Source: Chromatocurvus sp046260765 (GTDB lineage Bacteria > Pseudomonadota > Gammaproteobacteria > Pseudomonadales > Halieaceae). From it: a stretch of 42,248 nucleotides of DNA. The notes beneath the pieces are model-generated. The model searched no databases. It was given only the letters and a program-made list of their open reading frames with translations, and had not been told where the DNA came from. The stretch is from contig JBHEOO010000022.1 in the NCBI GenBank assembly GCA_046260765.1, positions 1 to 42,248 on the forward strand, read 5' to 3'. Of this stretch, positions 8,325 through 16,232 are shown piece after piece. The position numbers and the translations under genes were made by a program. Numbering within the stretch: the stretch's first letter is position 1; each line of letters opens with the position of its first letter.

Positions 8325-8807
8325 TCAGGCCGGTTTGACGGTCCGCGTCGCGGTCTGCAGGTAATTCTGTAGACCGAGGCGGTCAATCAGTCCTACCTGG
8401 GTCTCAAGCCAGTCAATGTGTTCTTCTTCCGAAGCAAGAATGCTGGCCGCGAGATCGCGGGAAGGGTAATCGCCGACACTCTCGCAATAAGCAACCGCAG
8501 CTTTCAGGTCACGGTGCGCAATTTCCTCGAGCTTGAGATCGCAATCGATCATTTCGGGGACATTCTCACCGATCATCAGTTTGCCGAGGTCCTGCAGGTT
8601 TGGCAGTCCGTCCAGGTAAAGAATACGTTCCACCAGCCGGTCGGCGTGCTTCATCTCATCAATGGATTCGTGATATTCGTGCTCCGCAAGCTCGACCAGG
8701 CCCCAGTCCTTGTACATTTTTGCGTGGAGGAAATACTGGTTGATGGCGACCAGCTCGTTTCCAAGGATACGGTTCAGATGTTCGATGACGGTTTTATCGC
8801 CTTTCAT
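8325..8807 (-). CDS. bfr: Bacterioferritin
   Basis: This 24-mer iron-storage protein binds heme between subunits. The 160-aa sequence starts MKGDKTVIEHLN and keeps the ferroxidase ligands Glu18, Glu51 and His54 (ESIDEMKHADR), and later the EEEHIDWLE helix. Met52, the heme ligand, is present, so this is a true heme-binding Bfr rather than a plain ferritin. ATG 8807 has GGAG 6 nt upstream. The neighbouring bfd encodes the ferredoxin that releases iron from Bfr, but the two have separate promoters, as expected if storage and release are oppositely regulated. A 12-bp palindrome at 8874-8885 lies in its promoter region. Confidence 0.97.
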   Translation of the reverse strand: MKGDKTVIEHLNRILGNELVAINQYFLHAKMYKDWGLVELAEHEYHESIDEMKHADRLVERILYLDGLPNLQDLGKLMIGENVPEMIDCDLKLEEIAHRDLKAAVAYCESVGDYPSRDLAASILASEEEHIDWLETQVGLIDRLGLQNYLQTATRTVKPA

Positions 8808-8873
8808 GCGTCGCTCCAGTGACGGTCGCTATCGGACACGCAATGTGCCTGTGACCGGAAAATAGTCAAAGAT

Positions 8874-8885
8874 ACTTTACAAAGT
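8874..8885. repeat. Palindrome upstream of bfr
   Basis: ACTTTACAAAGT has perfect ACTTT/AAAGT arms and lies 66 nt upstream of the bfr start. It could be an operator or part of the promoter. No regulator is recognised. Confidence 0.35.
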
Positions 8886-8906
8886 GTAATGGCACAGGAA
8901 TGTTAA

Positions 8907-8928
8907 AGCCAGAACATGCACTCTGGCT
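8907..8928. repeat. Hairpin between bfd and bfr
   Basis: AGCCAGA and TCTGGCT form a perfect 7-bp stem around an 8-nt loop. Read on the minus strand the stem is followed by TTTAACATT, so it may act as a second terminator for bfd. Confidence 0.35.
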
Positions 8929-8946
8929 GCAGGCGATTCGGTCGTA

Positions 8947-8969
8947 AAACGGGGTGCAGGGGCTGCACC
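8947..8969 (-). terminator. Rho-independent-type terminator of bfd
   Basis: On the minus strand GGTGCAG-CCC-CTGCACC forms a perfect 7-bp stem 12 nt after the bfd stop, followed by CCG and TTTT. The T-run is short but the position is right. Confidence 0.55.
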
Positions 8970-8981
8970 GCTAAACCGAAC

Positions 8982-9206
8982 CTATGCGGTAGCCCAGTTG
9001 TCTGCCGCGTAAAACAGGGGTGCTGCGCGTGTCGTCTCACGGGATGCGAGAGACTCTGTCAGTACTGCAACCGCCGCCTCACTGCACTGCCCACACTGGC
9101 CAGCGACACCAAGTGCTTCCTGAAGACAATCGAGTGACAAGGCACCGTTTCGAACCGCATGGCGGATCTGGTTGTCGGTGATACCGTTGCAGAGGCAGAT
9201 AAACAT
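8982..9206 (-). CDS. bfd: Bacterioferritin-associated ferredoxin
   Basis: Bfd is a small [2Fe-2S] protein that binds bacterioferritin and passes electrons to the core to mobilise Fe(II). The 74-aa sequence has the ligand pattern CxC (Cys4, Cys6) then CxxC (Cys38, Cys41) and starts MFICLCNGITD, very close to known Bfd. ATG 9206 has GGAG 5 nt upstream. The frame continues upstream to 9272, but that part overlaps the promoter and is not Bfd-like. A Fur box sits on its promoter, pointing to induction under iron starvation. Confidence 0.96.
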   Translation of the reverse strand: MFICLCNGITDNQIRHAVRNGALSLDCLQEALGVAGQCGQCSEAAVAVLTESLASRETTRAAPLFYAADNWATA

Positions 9207-9243
9207 GGCGGCTCCAGCGCATGACAAGTTGTCGTTGATCAAA

Positions 9244-9272
9244 AAGGTAGTGCAAATGAGAATTGTTGTCAA
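9244..9272 (-). promoter_or_regulatory. sigma70-like promoter of bfd
   Basis: On the minus strand a perfect TTGACA (complement of 9267-9272) is followed after 17 nt by TACCTT (complement of 9244-9249). The -10 is weak, which suits a regulated promoter. Confidence 0.6.
9257..9271. promoter_or_regulatory. Fur box overlapping the bfd promoter
   Basis: TGAGAATTGTTGTCA matches the 7-1-7 Fur consensus (TGATAAT, N, ATTATCA) at 11 of 14 fixed positions. It covers most of the -35 hexamer and the spacer of the bfd promoter, so Fe-Fur binding would block polymerase. This agrees with the known iron repression of bfd in E. coli and Pseudomonas. Confidence 0.6.
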
Positions 9273-9397
9273 CGCCTTGTTTCGTTTGTGTTGCGGGTGT
9301 CGGCTGCAACGGTGTCGGGGTTCACGGAGGCTGATTCACCCGTGCCTGGTTATACTGTGCGGTCAGCAGGTCATGCAATGAGGGATGGCGGGACGTT

Positions 9398-10654
9398 ATG
9401 ACGACAGAGGAATATATGCGTGCCGTCGGGAAGGCGGCGCGCGGCGCCTCCCGACAGGTTGCCGCAGCGTCCACTGACCAGCGTAATGCGGCGTTGCTGG
9501 CGATAGGTCGCGCCCTTGCGGGAGGGTGTGATGCGATTCTGGGCGCCAACGCGCAGGATATAGCCGCGGCGCAAACCGCCGGGCTCTCATCTGATCTGTG
9601 TGACCGACTCGCGCTGACTCCGGCACGCATCGAGGCCATGCTGACCGGCCTCAAGGAGGTTGCAGCGCTGCCTGATCCCGTCGGAGAAATTACCGATGTG
9701 TCCGCACGCCCTTCTGGAATCCGTGTCGGACGCATGCGCGTGCCCCTTGGGGTCATCGGCATCATTTATGAGAGCAGGCCCAACGTGACGGTAGACGCCG
9801 CAGCTCTGTGCCTGAAATCGGGAAATGCCTGCATACTGCGAGGCGGATCCGAATCGCTTCGATCCAACAGAGCCATTGCTGCCTGCGTTATCTCAGGTCT
9901 GGCCGAGGCCGGTCTACCTGAGACAGCGGTTCAGGTGGTCGACACCGCTGATCGCGCCGCGGTGGGCTACCTTATCAGCACGGCCGAATACGTGGATGTT
10001 ATCGTGCCACGTGGCGGGAAAGGATTGATCGAACGCATCAGCGCGGAGGCGCGGGTGCCGGTCATCAAGCACCTCGACGGCATCTGCCACGTTTACGTGG
10101 ACGAGGGTGCGGACCTGCAGATGGCGGAGGCCATCGCCCTGAATGCGAAGACCCATCGCTACGGTACCTGCAACACCATGGAGACTTTACTTGTTGCGGA
10201 AGCGGAAGCGGGGGAGCTACTACCGGGGCTTGGTCGGTCCTTTGCCGAGGCCGGTGTCGAGCTGCGCGGCTGCGAAGACACGCTCGCCTGGCTGCCTGGA
10301 GCGACACCGGCAACGGACGCGGACTGGGGCACCGAGTACCTGGCACCGATTTTGTCCATACGTGTCGTCCGCGACATGGAGACTGCCATGGATCATATCC
10401 AGCGCTACGGTTCCGGTCACACGGACGCTATTGTTACCCGCGATTACGGACGCGCCATGCATTTTTTGCGTGAAGTGGACTCCAGTTCTGTCTTGATCAA
10501 TGCCTCGACGCGATTTGCCGATGGCTTCGAGTATGGGCTGGGGGCCGAGATCGGCATCTCGACCGACAAGCTGCATGCCCGTGGCCCGGTCGGGCTTGTC
10601 GGCCTGACGTCGCAGAAGTACGTCGTATTCGGTGATGGACAGGTGCGCTTGTGA
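9398..10654 (+). CDS. proA: Glutamate-5-semialdehyde dehydrogenase (gamma-glutamyl phosphate reductase)
   Basis: It reduces gamma-glutamyl phosphate with NADPH, the second step of proline synthesis. The 418-aa protein matches ProA length. It shows the NADP-binding region with LGVIGIIYESRPNVTVD, catalytic Cys258 in YGTCNTMETLLV, and the C-terminal NASTRFADGFEYGLGAE and KLHARGPVGL motifs. ATG 9398 fits the family N-terminus; an in-frame ATG at 9416 with AGAGG just upstream is an alternative. A TATACT at 9351-9356 may be its -10. Its stop overlaps the nadD GTG. No proB lies beside it. Confidence 0.96.
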   Translation: MTTEEYMRAVGKAARGASRQVAAASTDQRNAALLAIGRALAGGCDAILGANAQDIAAAQTAGLSSDLCDRLALTPARIEAMLTGLKEVAALPDPVGEITDVSARPSGIRVGRMRVPLGVIGIIYESRPNVTVDAAALCLKSGNACILRGGSESLRSNRAIAACVISGLAEAGLPETAVQVVDTADRAAVGYLISTAEYVDVIVPRGGKGLIERISAEARVPVIKHLDGICHVYVDEGADLQMAEAIALNAKTHRYGTCNTMETLLVAEAEAGELLPGLGRSFAEAGVELRGCEDTLAWLPGATPATDADWGTEYLAPILSIRVVRDMETAMDHIQRYGSGHTDAIVTRDYGRAMHFLREVDSSSVLINASTRFADGFEYGLGAEIGISTDKLHARGPVGLVGLTSQKYVVFGDGQVRL

Positions 10655-11304
10655 CCGACTCTACTGCTGCAGAAGGCCTTGCCGTGTTCGGCGGAACCTT
10701 CAATCCTGTGCATCTCGGACATTTGCGTTCGGCCATCGAGCTGCTGGAGCACCTGCCGGTCAGCCAGCTGCGCTTCATGCCCTGTTCCCTGCCGCCGCAC
10801 CGGGAGCCACCGGGTATCAGCGCGCGTCAGCGGGCCGCCATGATAGAGCTGGCAATCGCCGGAGAGCCCCGCTTCAGCTGCGACACGCGGGAGCTGGAGC
10901 GCCCAGGACCCTCCTATACAATCGACAGCCTCGCCTCGCTGCGTGAGGAAATCGGCGGCCAGCGAAGCCTGATTCTGGTCATGGGCTGTGATGCGCTGCT
11001 GGGGCTGGATCGCTGGCACCGCTGGCAGGAACTTCTCGAACACTGCCACATTGCCGCCATTGCGCGGCCGGGTTGGGACTGGCCGGAAGAAGGTGAGCTG
11101 GCCGCTTATCTGGCATCGCGCAGATCCACGGCCCCTGAACTGGCAAGCCGTCCCTCAGGCGGTGTACACATCACAGCGCTGCGGCCTCTGGAAATAGCTG
11201 CGACAGAGATTCGCAGGCTGTTACAATCAAACCGGTCGGCACGCTATCTGGTTCCGGATACTGTGCACACGTATATCCATCAACACGGACTCTATACACA
11301 GTGA
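10651..11304 (+). CDS. nadD: Nicotinate-nucleotide adenylyltransferase
   Basis: It adenylates nicotinate mononucleotide to deamido-NAD, an essential step of NAD synthesis. The 217-aa protein has the nucleotidyltransferase signature GGTFNPVHLGH at 14-24, the MGCDAL motif, and the C-terminal ATEIRRLL corresponding to the ISSTxIR motif. The GTG start at 10651 overlaps the proA stop by 4 nt (GTGA), with AGG 8 nt upstream, so translation is coupled. Its position just before rsfS and rlmH is the usual gammaproteobacterial arrangement. Confidence 0.96.
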   Translation: MTDSTAAEGLAVFGGTFNPVHLGHLRSAIELLEHLPVSQLRFMPCSLPPHREPPGISARQRAAMIELAIAGEPRFSCDTRELERPGPSYTIDSLASLREEIGGQRSLILVMGCDALLGLDRWHRWQELLEHCHIAAIARPGWDWPEEGELAAYLASRRSTAPELASRPSGGVHITALRPLEIAATEIRRLLQSNRSARYLVPDTVHTYIHQHGLYTQ

Positions 11305-11338
11305 GGAAGCGATTGTCACGATTAGCGATACAACCGGA

Positions 11339-11704
11339 ATGCAGGGCCTCATGACGGCCGACACAGCGGATTCCACAGAACAATTGAAGGCGCTGGTTAT
11401 TGATGCTCTGGACGACCTCAAGGCAGTCAATCTTGTGAGCATTGATGTACGTGGGCTGACAGATGTCATGGACTGGATGATCGTTGCCAGCGGTAATTCC
11501 AACCGACACGTGAAATCCATGGCAGACAACGTCAGCGTTGCTGCCAAGGCAGCGGGTTTTATGCCGCTCGGCGTCGAGGGTATGGATGTCGGTGAATGGG
11601 TTCTGGTAGACCTGGGTGATGTCGTCGCACATGTCATGCTGCCGGCGACACGGGATTTCTACGATCTGGAGCGCCTCTGGCTGGATCCACGGCCGTCGTC
11701 CTGA
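11339..11704 (+). CDS. rsfS: Ribosomal silencing factor RsfS
   Basis: RsfS binds ribosomal protein uL14 and blocks subunit joining when nutrients are short. The 121-aa sequence has the DUF143 features: DVRGLTDVMDWMIVASGNSNRHV near the middle and GMDVGEWVLVDLGDVVAHVML towards the C-terminus. The start is uncertain. ATG 11339 and ATG 11351 both lack a good ribosome site at the right distance, whereas a strong GAGGAAG lies at 11303-11309, 29 nt before 11339. In-frame ATT codons at 11312 and 11321 would fall nearer to it. The stop overlaps the rlmH start (TGATG). Confidence 0.93.
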   Translation: MQGLMTADTADSTEQLKALVIDALDDLKAVNLVSIDVRGLTDVMDWMIVASGNSNRHVKSMADNVSVAAKAAGFMPLGVEGMDVGEWVLVDLGDVVAHVMLPATRDFYDLERLWLDPRPSS

Positions 11705-12174
11705 TGCAGCTGACCGTGCATTCGGTGTGCGGCAAGATGCCCGCCTGGGTTGCCGCGGGTGTACAAGAGTACCAGCGCCGACTGCCCCGGGAGCTGAATC
11801 TTGCCTGGCGGGATCTGCCTCTGGCGCGAAGAACGCGCAGCAGCAAGCCCGACGGGCTGCGGCAGCAGGAGGGTGAGCAACTGCTCAAGGGCCTTCCCGC
11901 CAATGACGTTCTCATTGCGCTGGATGTACGCGGCATAGCGCAATCCACCGAGGCCATTGCAGACTCGCTGCAGGACTGGCAGATGAGTGGTCGCAGTATC
12001 AGTTTTCTCATCGGCGGCCCGGACGGCCTTTCTTCAGATTGCCTGCAGCGCGCTTCGCAGCGCTGGTCCTTTGGCAGGCTGACGCTGCCGCACCCGCTGA
12101 TTCGGGTCGTCCTGGCGGAGCAGCTTTACCGGGCGTGGACGATCACGGCGGGACACCCTTATCACCGCGGCTGA
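11704..12174 (+). CDS. rlmH: 23S rRNA (pseudouridine1915-N3)-methyltransferase
   Basis: This SPOUT-fold enzyme methylates pseudouridine 1915 in helix 69 of 23S rRNA. The 156-aa length is standard. The SAM-binding knot motifs FLIGGPDGL (about 101-109) and the C-terminal LPHPLIRVVLAEQLYRA and GHPYHRG are well conserved. The ATG overlaps the rsfS stop by 1 nt, so it is coupled to rsfS. Both act on the large ribosomal subunit. Confidence 0.97.
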   Translation: MQLTVHSVCGKMPAWVAAGVQEYQRRLPRELNLAWRDLPLARRTRSSKPDGLRQQEGEQLLKGLPANDVLIALDVRGIAQSTEAIADSLQDWQMSGRSISFLIGGPDGLSSDCLQRASQRWSFGRLTLPHPLIRVVLAEQLYRAWTITAGHPYHRG

Positions 12175-12198
12175 CAGGATACCTGGGTAAGTACTGGC

Positions 12199-14040
12199 AT
12201 GGCTCGGAACATGACACTCAAGGATACGGCACGCGAGGTGCGCGTTTACAGCGCGCGCACCGCGGTTGCCGTGCTCGCTATCAGCACTGCGCTTGTGCTC
12301 ATCCTTGCTCGCTACTTCAGCCTGCAGGTCACGGATTTTGAAATTTATCGCACCCAGTCCGAGCGCAATCGCGTGCAGCTGCAGGCACTGCCGCCGAAGC
12401 GCGGTCTGATCTACGATCGCAACGGAATTTTGCTGGCGGATAATCGACCGAGCCACACCCTTTCGCTGATACCTGAACGCGTCGATGACATGGATGCCAC
12501 GTTGCTGCGTCTCGGGGAGCTTGTGGCGCTCTCAGACGACGATGTGGAGGAGTTCCGTCGCAAGCTCGAGCGCCGGCGCCCCTACGACGCGATTCCCCTG
12601 CGCTTTCAGCTTTTTGAGGATGAGCAGGCGCGTATTGCAGTAAATCGTCATGCGCTGCCCGGCGTTGTCGTTGAAGCACAGCTGCTGCGGCATTACCCGC
12701 ACGGGGAGTTGCTGGCGCATGTGCTCGGTTACGTGGGCCGCATCAACGAAAGTGAGCTGGAAACGCTGGATACCTCTGATTACCGCGGCACCTTCCACAT
12801 CGGCAAGGTAGGCGTCGAGCGTTACTACGAGGACAGGCTGCACGGTGAGGTGGGCTACCAGAATGTGGAAACCAACGCCCATGGCCGTGTTCTGCGCGTC
12901 CTCGACCGGTTTGCGCCGGTGCCGGGCGTGGACATTGCCCTGCATCTGGATATTGATCTGCAGCGCACGGCCATGCAGGCTCTGGGAGATCAACGTGGCG
13001 CGCTGGTTGCCCTGGATGTCGCTACCGGTGGCGTGCTGGCCATGGCATCCACGCCATCCTATGACGGTAATCTGTTCGTCAACGGCATCAGCAGTCGCGC
13101 CTATTCCGCGCTTCGCGATTCTCCGGATGTGCCGCTGTTCAACCGCGCAGTGCAGGGACAATACCCGCCGGGTTCAACCGTGAAACCCCTGATCGCGCTG
13201 GCCGGTCTGCAGTCCGAGCTGGTAACGCCGGAGACCACGGTCCCGGATCCAGGCTGGTACCGCCTGCCGGGCAGCTCCCGGCGTTATCGTGACTGGACCC
13301 TGAGCATCCGGGGGACCGGTCATGCGGCGCAGGTGGACCTCAATATGGCGATTGCCGAGTCCTGCGACGTCTACTTCTACGATCTGGCGAGACGACTCGG
13401 TATTGATCCGATGCATGACTATCTCGCACCCTTCGGGCTGGGCAGTCGCACCGGCGTCGATACCACGGGTGAGCGCCCGGGCGTGTTGCCATCCTCGCGC
13501 TGGAAGCGTGAAGCACTCAACCAGGTGTGGTATCCCGGAGAGACACTCAGTGCGGGCATCGGCCAGGGTTACATGCTGTCGACACCCCTGCAGCTCGCCG
13601 TCGCCACCGTGACGCTGGCAAACCGCGGGAAGTTCCAGACGCCGCGGCTGGTGCGGCAGGTGGGCGATGAGGGGCCGGAAACACCGGCTCCTCGCTACGT
13701 CGACGCCGCGCCTGAACACTGGGACGCCATCCACCAGGGGATGCGCGATGTTGTGCACGGAGTCCGCGGGACAGCGCGCAGCGTTGCCCGGGGCATAAGC
13801 TACGACATGGCGGGGAAGACCGGCACCTCCCAGGTGATCGGTATTGCCCAGGATGCTGTGTATGACGAAGACGCGGTAGCCGAGCGGCATCGGCATCACG
13901 GTCTGTTCATTGCGTTCGCGCCGATTGAGGCACCGCAGATTGCGGTTGCGGTGATCGTCGAAAATGGCGGCGGCAGCTCGGCCGCGTATCCCATGGCGCG
14001 AACGGTGATCGACGCCTGGCTGATGAGAGAGGGCGCTTGA
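12199..14040 (+). CDS. mrdA: Penicillin-binding protein 2 (elongasome transpeptidase)
   Basis: PBP2 crosslinks peptidoglycan during lateral wall growth, in a complex with RodA. The 613-aa protein has a short cytoplasmic tail, one membrane helix (about 20-40) and a PBP dimerisation domain. The transpeptidase domain has the active-site SxxK as Ser326-Thr-Val-Lys329, Ser388-Cys-Asp390 (the SxD form usual for PBP2) and Lys540-Thr-Gly542. The start at ATG 12199 has no clear ribosome site; an in-frame ATG four codons on is possible. It lies 24 nt after rlmH and 12 nt before rodA. Confidence 0.96.
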   Translation: MARNMTLKDTAREVRVYSARTAVAVLAISTALVLILARYFSLQVTDFEIYRTQSERNRVQLQALPPKRGLIYDRNGILLADNRPSHTLSLIPERVDDMDATLLRLGELVALSDDDVEEFRRKLERRRPYDAIPLRFQLFEDEQARIAVNRHALPGVVVEAQLLRHYPHGELLAHVLGYVGRINESELETLDTSDYRGTFHIGKVGVERYYEDRLHGEVGYQNVETNAHGRVLRVLDRFAPVPGVDIALHLDIDLQRTAMQALGDQRGALVALDVATGGVLAMASTPSYDGNLFVNGISSRAYSALRDSPDVPLFNRAVQGQYPPGSTVKPLIALAGLQSELVTPETTVPDPGWYRLPGSSRRYRDWTLSIRGTGHAAQVDLNMAIAESCDVYFYDLARRLGIDPMHDYLAPFGLGSRTGVDTTGERPGVLPSSRWKREALNQVWYPGETLSAGIGQGYMLSTPLQLAVATVTLANRGKFQTPRLVRQVGDEGPETPAPRYVDAAPEHWDAIHQGMRDVVHGVRGTARSVARGISYDMAGKTGTSQVIGIAQDAVYDEDAVAERHRHHGLFIAFAPIEAPQIAVAVIVENGGGSSAAYPMARTVIDAWLMREGA

Positions 14041-14052
14041 TGCGTTATTGTC

Positions 14053-15192
14053 GTGGGTGATTATGTGCGTCAGATGCCGGAGTCCACTGGCGGATTCGCA
14101 CGTGCGCCTGGCGCATCGCGACTCTTCCACGTCGACGTGCCGCTGCTGTTTCTGCTTTTCCTGCTGGCCGCGTTCGGCCTGCTCGTTCTCTACAGTGCGG
14201 CCGGCCGGGATTTGGAGATCGTTGCCCGACAGGCGCGATTTTTTCTGCTCGGTCTGGTGGTTATGCTGCTGGCGGCGCAGATTTCCCCGGTTCGCTACCG
14301 GCGCTGGGCCCCCTGGCTTTACTTGTCGGGCGTTCTGTTATTGATAGGCGTGATGCTCTTCGGTGTGGGTGCCAAGGGCGCACAGCGCTGGCTCAGTATC
14401 GCCGGCTTTCGCTTCCAGCCATCCGAAATCATGAAGCTGGTGATGCCATTGATGGTGGCCTGGTATCTCGCAGAGCGGGCCCTGCCGCCGCGTCCCGCGC
14501 ATACGCTGGCGTGCCTTGCCATCATCATGCTGCCGGGTGTTCTGATACTGCGCCAACCGGACCTGGGCACCGCGCTGCTGATTATTGCCAGCGGTCTGTT
14601 TGTCATTTTCATGGCGGGTATCGGCTGGCGCTACCTGGTCGGGGTGATCGTCTTTGCGATCGCTTCAGCCTGGCCCATGTGGATGTTTGTGCTCGAGGAT
14701 TACCAGAAACAGCGGATTCTCACCATGCTCAATCCCGAGAGCGACAAGCTTGGCGCAGGCTGGAACATTATCCAGTCGAAGACGGCCATTGGCTCGGGTG
14801 GCTGGCCGGGCAAAGGCTGGCTGCAGGGCACGCAATCCCAGCTCGATTTTCTGCCGGAGAGCCACACCGACTTCATTATTGCGGTACTTGCCGAGGAATT
14901 TGGACTGCGCGGCGTCATATTGCTTCTCAGCCTCTATCTGCTTATTCTCCTGCGCGGCCTCTGGATTGGCATGCACGCGCAGAGCACCTTTGGCAGATTG
15001 CTTGCCGGCAGTATCACGCTCACTTTCTTCGTCTATATTTTTGTTAATATGGGAATGGTGTCAGGACTGTTGCCCGTGGTCGGCGTTCCGCTGCCCCTGG
15101 TCAGCGCCGGCGGCACTTCGCTGGTAACACTCATGGCGGCTTTTGGCCTGCTCATGTCGATTGCCGCAGAGCGGCGTGTAATAGGTCAGTAG
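14053..15192 (+). CDS. mrdB: Rod shape-determining peptidoglycan polymerase RodA (SEDS family)
   Basis: RodA is the SEDS glycosyltransferase of the elongasome, working with PBP2. The protein is up to 379 aa with about ten membrane helices. Diagnostic stretches include KGAQRWLSIAGFRFQPSEI, RQPDLGTALL, GSGGWPGKGWLQGTQSQLDF and LPVVGVPLPLVSAGG. The start is unsure. GTG 14053 is the longest option, GTG 14065 has GGGTGA close by, and ATG 14074 is also in frame. All keep the complete transmembrane domain. Its partner gene mrdA lies 12 nt upstream. Confidence 0.96.
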   Translation: MGDYVRQMPESTGGFARAPGASRLFHVDVPLLFLLFLLAAFGLLVLYSAAGRDLEIVARQARFFLLGLVVMLLAAQISPVRYRRWAPWLYLSGVLLLIGVMLFGVGAKGAQRWLSIAGFRFQPSEIMKLVMPLMVAWYLAERALPPRPAHTLACLAIIMLPGVLILRQPDLGTALLIIASGLFVIFMAGIGWRYLVGVIVFAIASAWPMWMFVLEDYQKQRILTMLNPESDKLGAGWNIIQSKTAIGSGGWPGKGWLQGTQSQLDFLPESHTDFIIAVLAEEFGLRGVILLLSLYLLILLRGLWIGMHAQSTFGRLLAGSITLTFFVYIFVNMGMVSGLLPVVGVPLPLVSAGGTSLVTLMAAFGLLMSIAAERRVIGQ

Positions 15193-15224
15193 CGGCAGCG
15201 TTCGCTCATGGCCGGGATGATGGT

Positions 15225-16232
15225 ATGACCATGACTCATGAATGCCTGCTCACGGTCCGGCGATGGATGCTGCTTCTCGCACTGCTGCCACTGGTGGCCT
15301 GTGCAGAGGGAGAGAACTACGCGACACATCCCGCCGCCGCAGAGTTCATGGAGCGGCTCGTCGCGGAGGATGAGTTCTCCCGCGAAGAGCTCGAACGGAT
15401 CTTTGCTGCCGCCGAGCGCCAGGACAGCATTCTCAAGGCGATCGCGCGGCCCGCTGAAAAAACCAAGCCCTGGCATGAGTACCGGCAGATCTTCGTCACG
15501 GACAAGCGTACCCGTCAGGGCGTGGAGTTCATGAGCGAGCACCGCGATACCTTGGCGCGTGCCCAGGCCGAGACCGGGGTCCCCGCTGCCATTATTGCCG
15601 CCGTTATGGGTGTCGAGACCTATTACGGTCGGCTCACGGGCAGCTACGGCGTGGTGAATGCGCTGGCAACGCTGGCCTTTGACTATCCGCCGCGGTCGGA
15701 CTTTTTCACCCGGGAACTGCGCCATTTTCTCATCCTGGCGCGCGAGCAGGGAGTCGAGCCGCTGTCGCTGAAAGGTTCTTACGCCGGCGCCATGGGCTAC
15801 GGACAATTCATGCCCAGCAGCTACCGCAGTTACGCGGTGGATTTTGATGGCGATGGGCGCGTCGATATCTGGGGAAATCCGGTGGACGCAATAGGCAGCG
15901 TTGCCAATTATTTCAAGAAGCATGGCTGGCGCCCTGAAGAGGGCATCATCCTTCCTGCTCGCAAGTCCGGCGATGTGCCAGACGACTGGATGAACGCGGG
16001 CCTGAAGCCCGAGCGGCGCGTGGCTCAGTTCATTGCGGCGGGTCTGGAGCCCCTGGGCGATGTGCAGGATGATGCGCTGGCAACTGCGCTTGCGCTGGAG
16101 GGTGACGATGGCATGGAATACTGGATGGGGCTGCACAACTTTTACGTGATCACGCGCTACAATCACAGCTCGATGTACGCTCTGTCGGTGTATCAGCTCA
16201 GCCAGCGTCTGCGGGCGGAGGGGGATGCGTGA
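15225..16232 (+). CDS. mltB: Membrane-bound lytic murein transglycosylase B
   Basis: MltB cleaves glycan strands to 1,6-anhydromuropeptides at the inner face of the outer membrane. The 335-aa protein begins with a lipoprotein signal peptide, with lipobox LVAC and lipidated Cys26. Catalytic Glu131 lies in VMGVETYYGRLTG, and GYGQFMPSSYR at 191-201 shapes the active site. An FDGDGRVDIWG loop resembles the EF-hand-like calcium site of Slt35. Alternative Met codons occur at positions 3 and 15; the first keeps the usual n-region. It overlaps rlpA by 4 nt. Confidence 0.95.
   Translation: MTMTHECLLTVRRWMLLLALLPLVACAEGENYATHPAAAEFMERLVAEDEFSREELERIFAAAERQDSILKAIARPAEKTKPWHEYRQIFVTDKRTRQGVEFMSEHRDTLARAQAETGVPAAIIAAVMGVETYYGRLTGSYGVVNALATLAFDYPPRSDFFTRELRHFLILAREQGVEPLSLKGSYAGAMGYGQFMPSSYRSYAVDFDGDGRVDIWGNPVDAIGSVANYFKKHGWRPEEGIILPARKSGDVPDDWMNAGLKPERRVAQFIAAGLEPLGDVQDDALATALALEGDDGMEYWMGLHNFYVITRYNHSSMYALSVYQLSQRLRAEGDA

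Noticed and set aside
8916..9137. Cys-rich small open frame on the plus strand opposite bfd
   Set aside because: It overlaps the bfd gene and its terminator in antisense and has no ribosome site; the Cys codons come from the bfd complement.
9398..9765. Antisense open frames over the start of proA
   Set aside because: proA is unmistakable in the plus strand; these frames are shadows without motifs.
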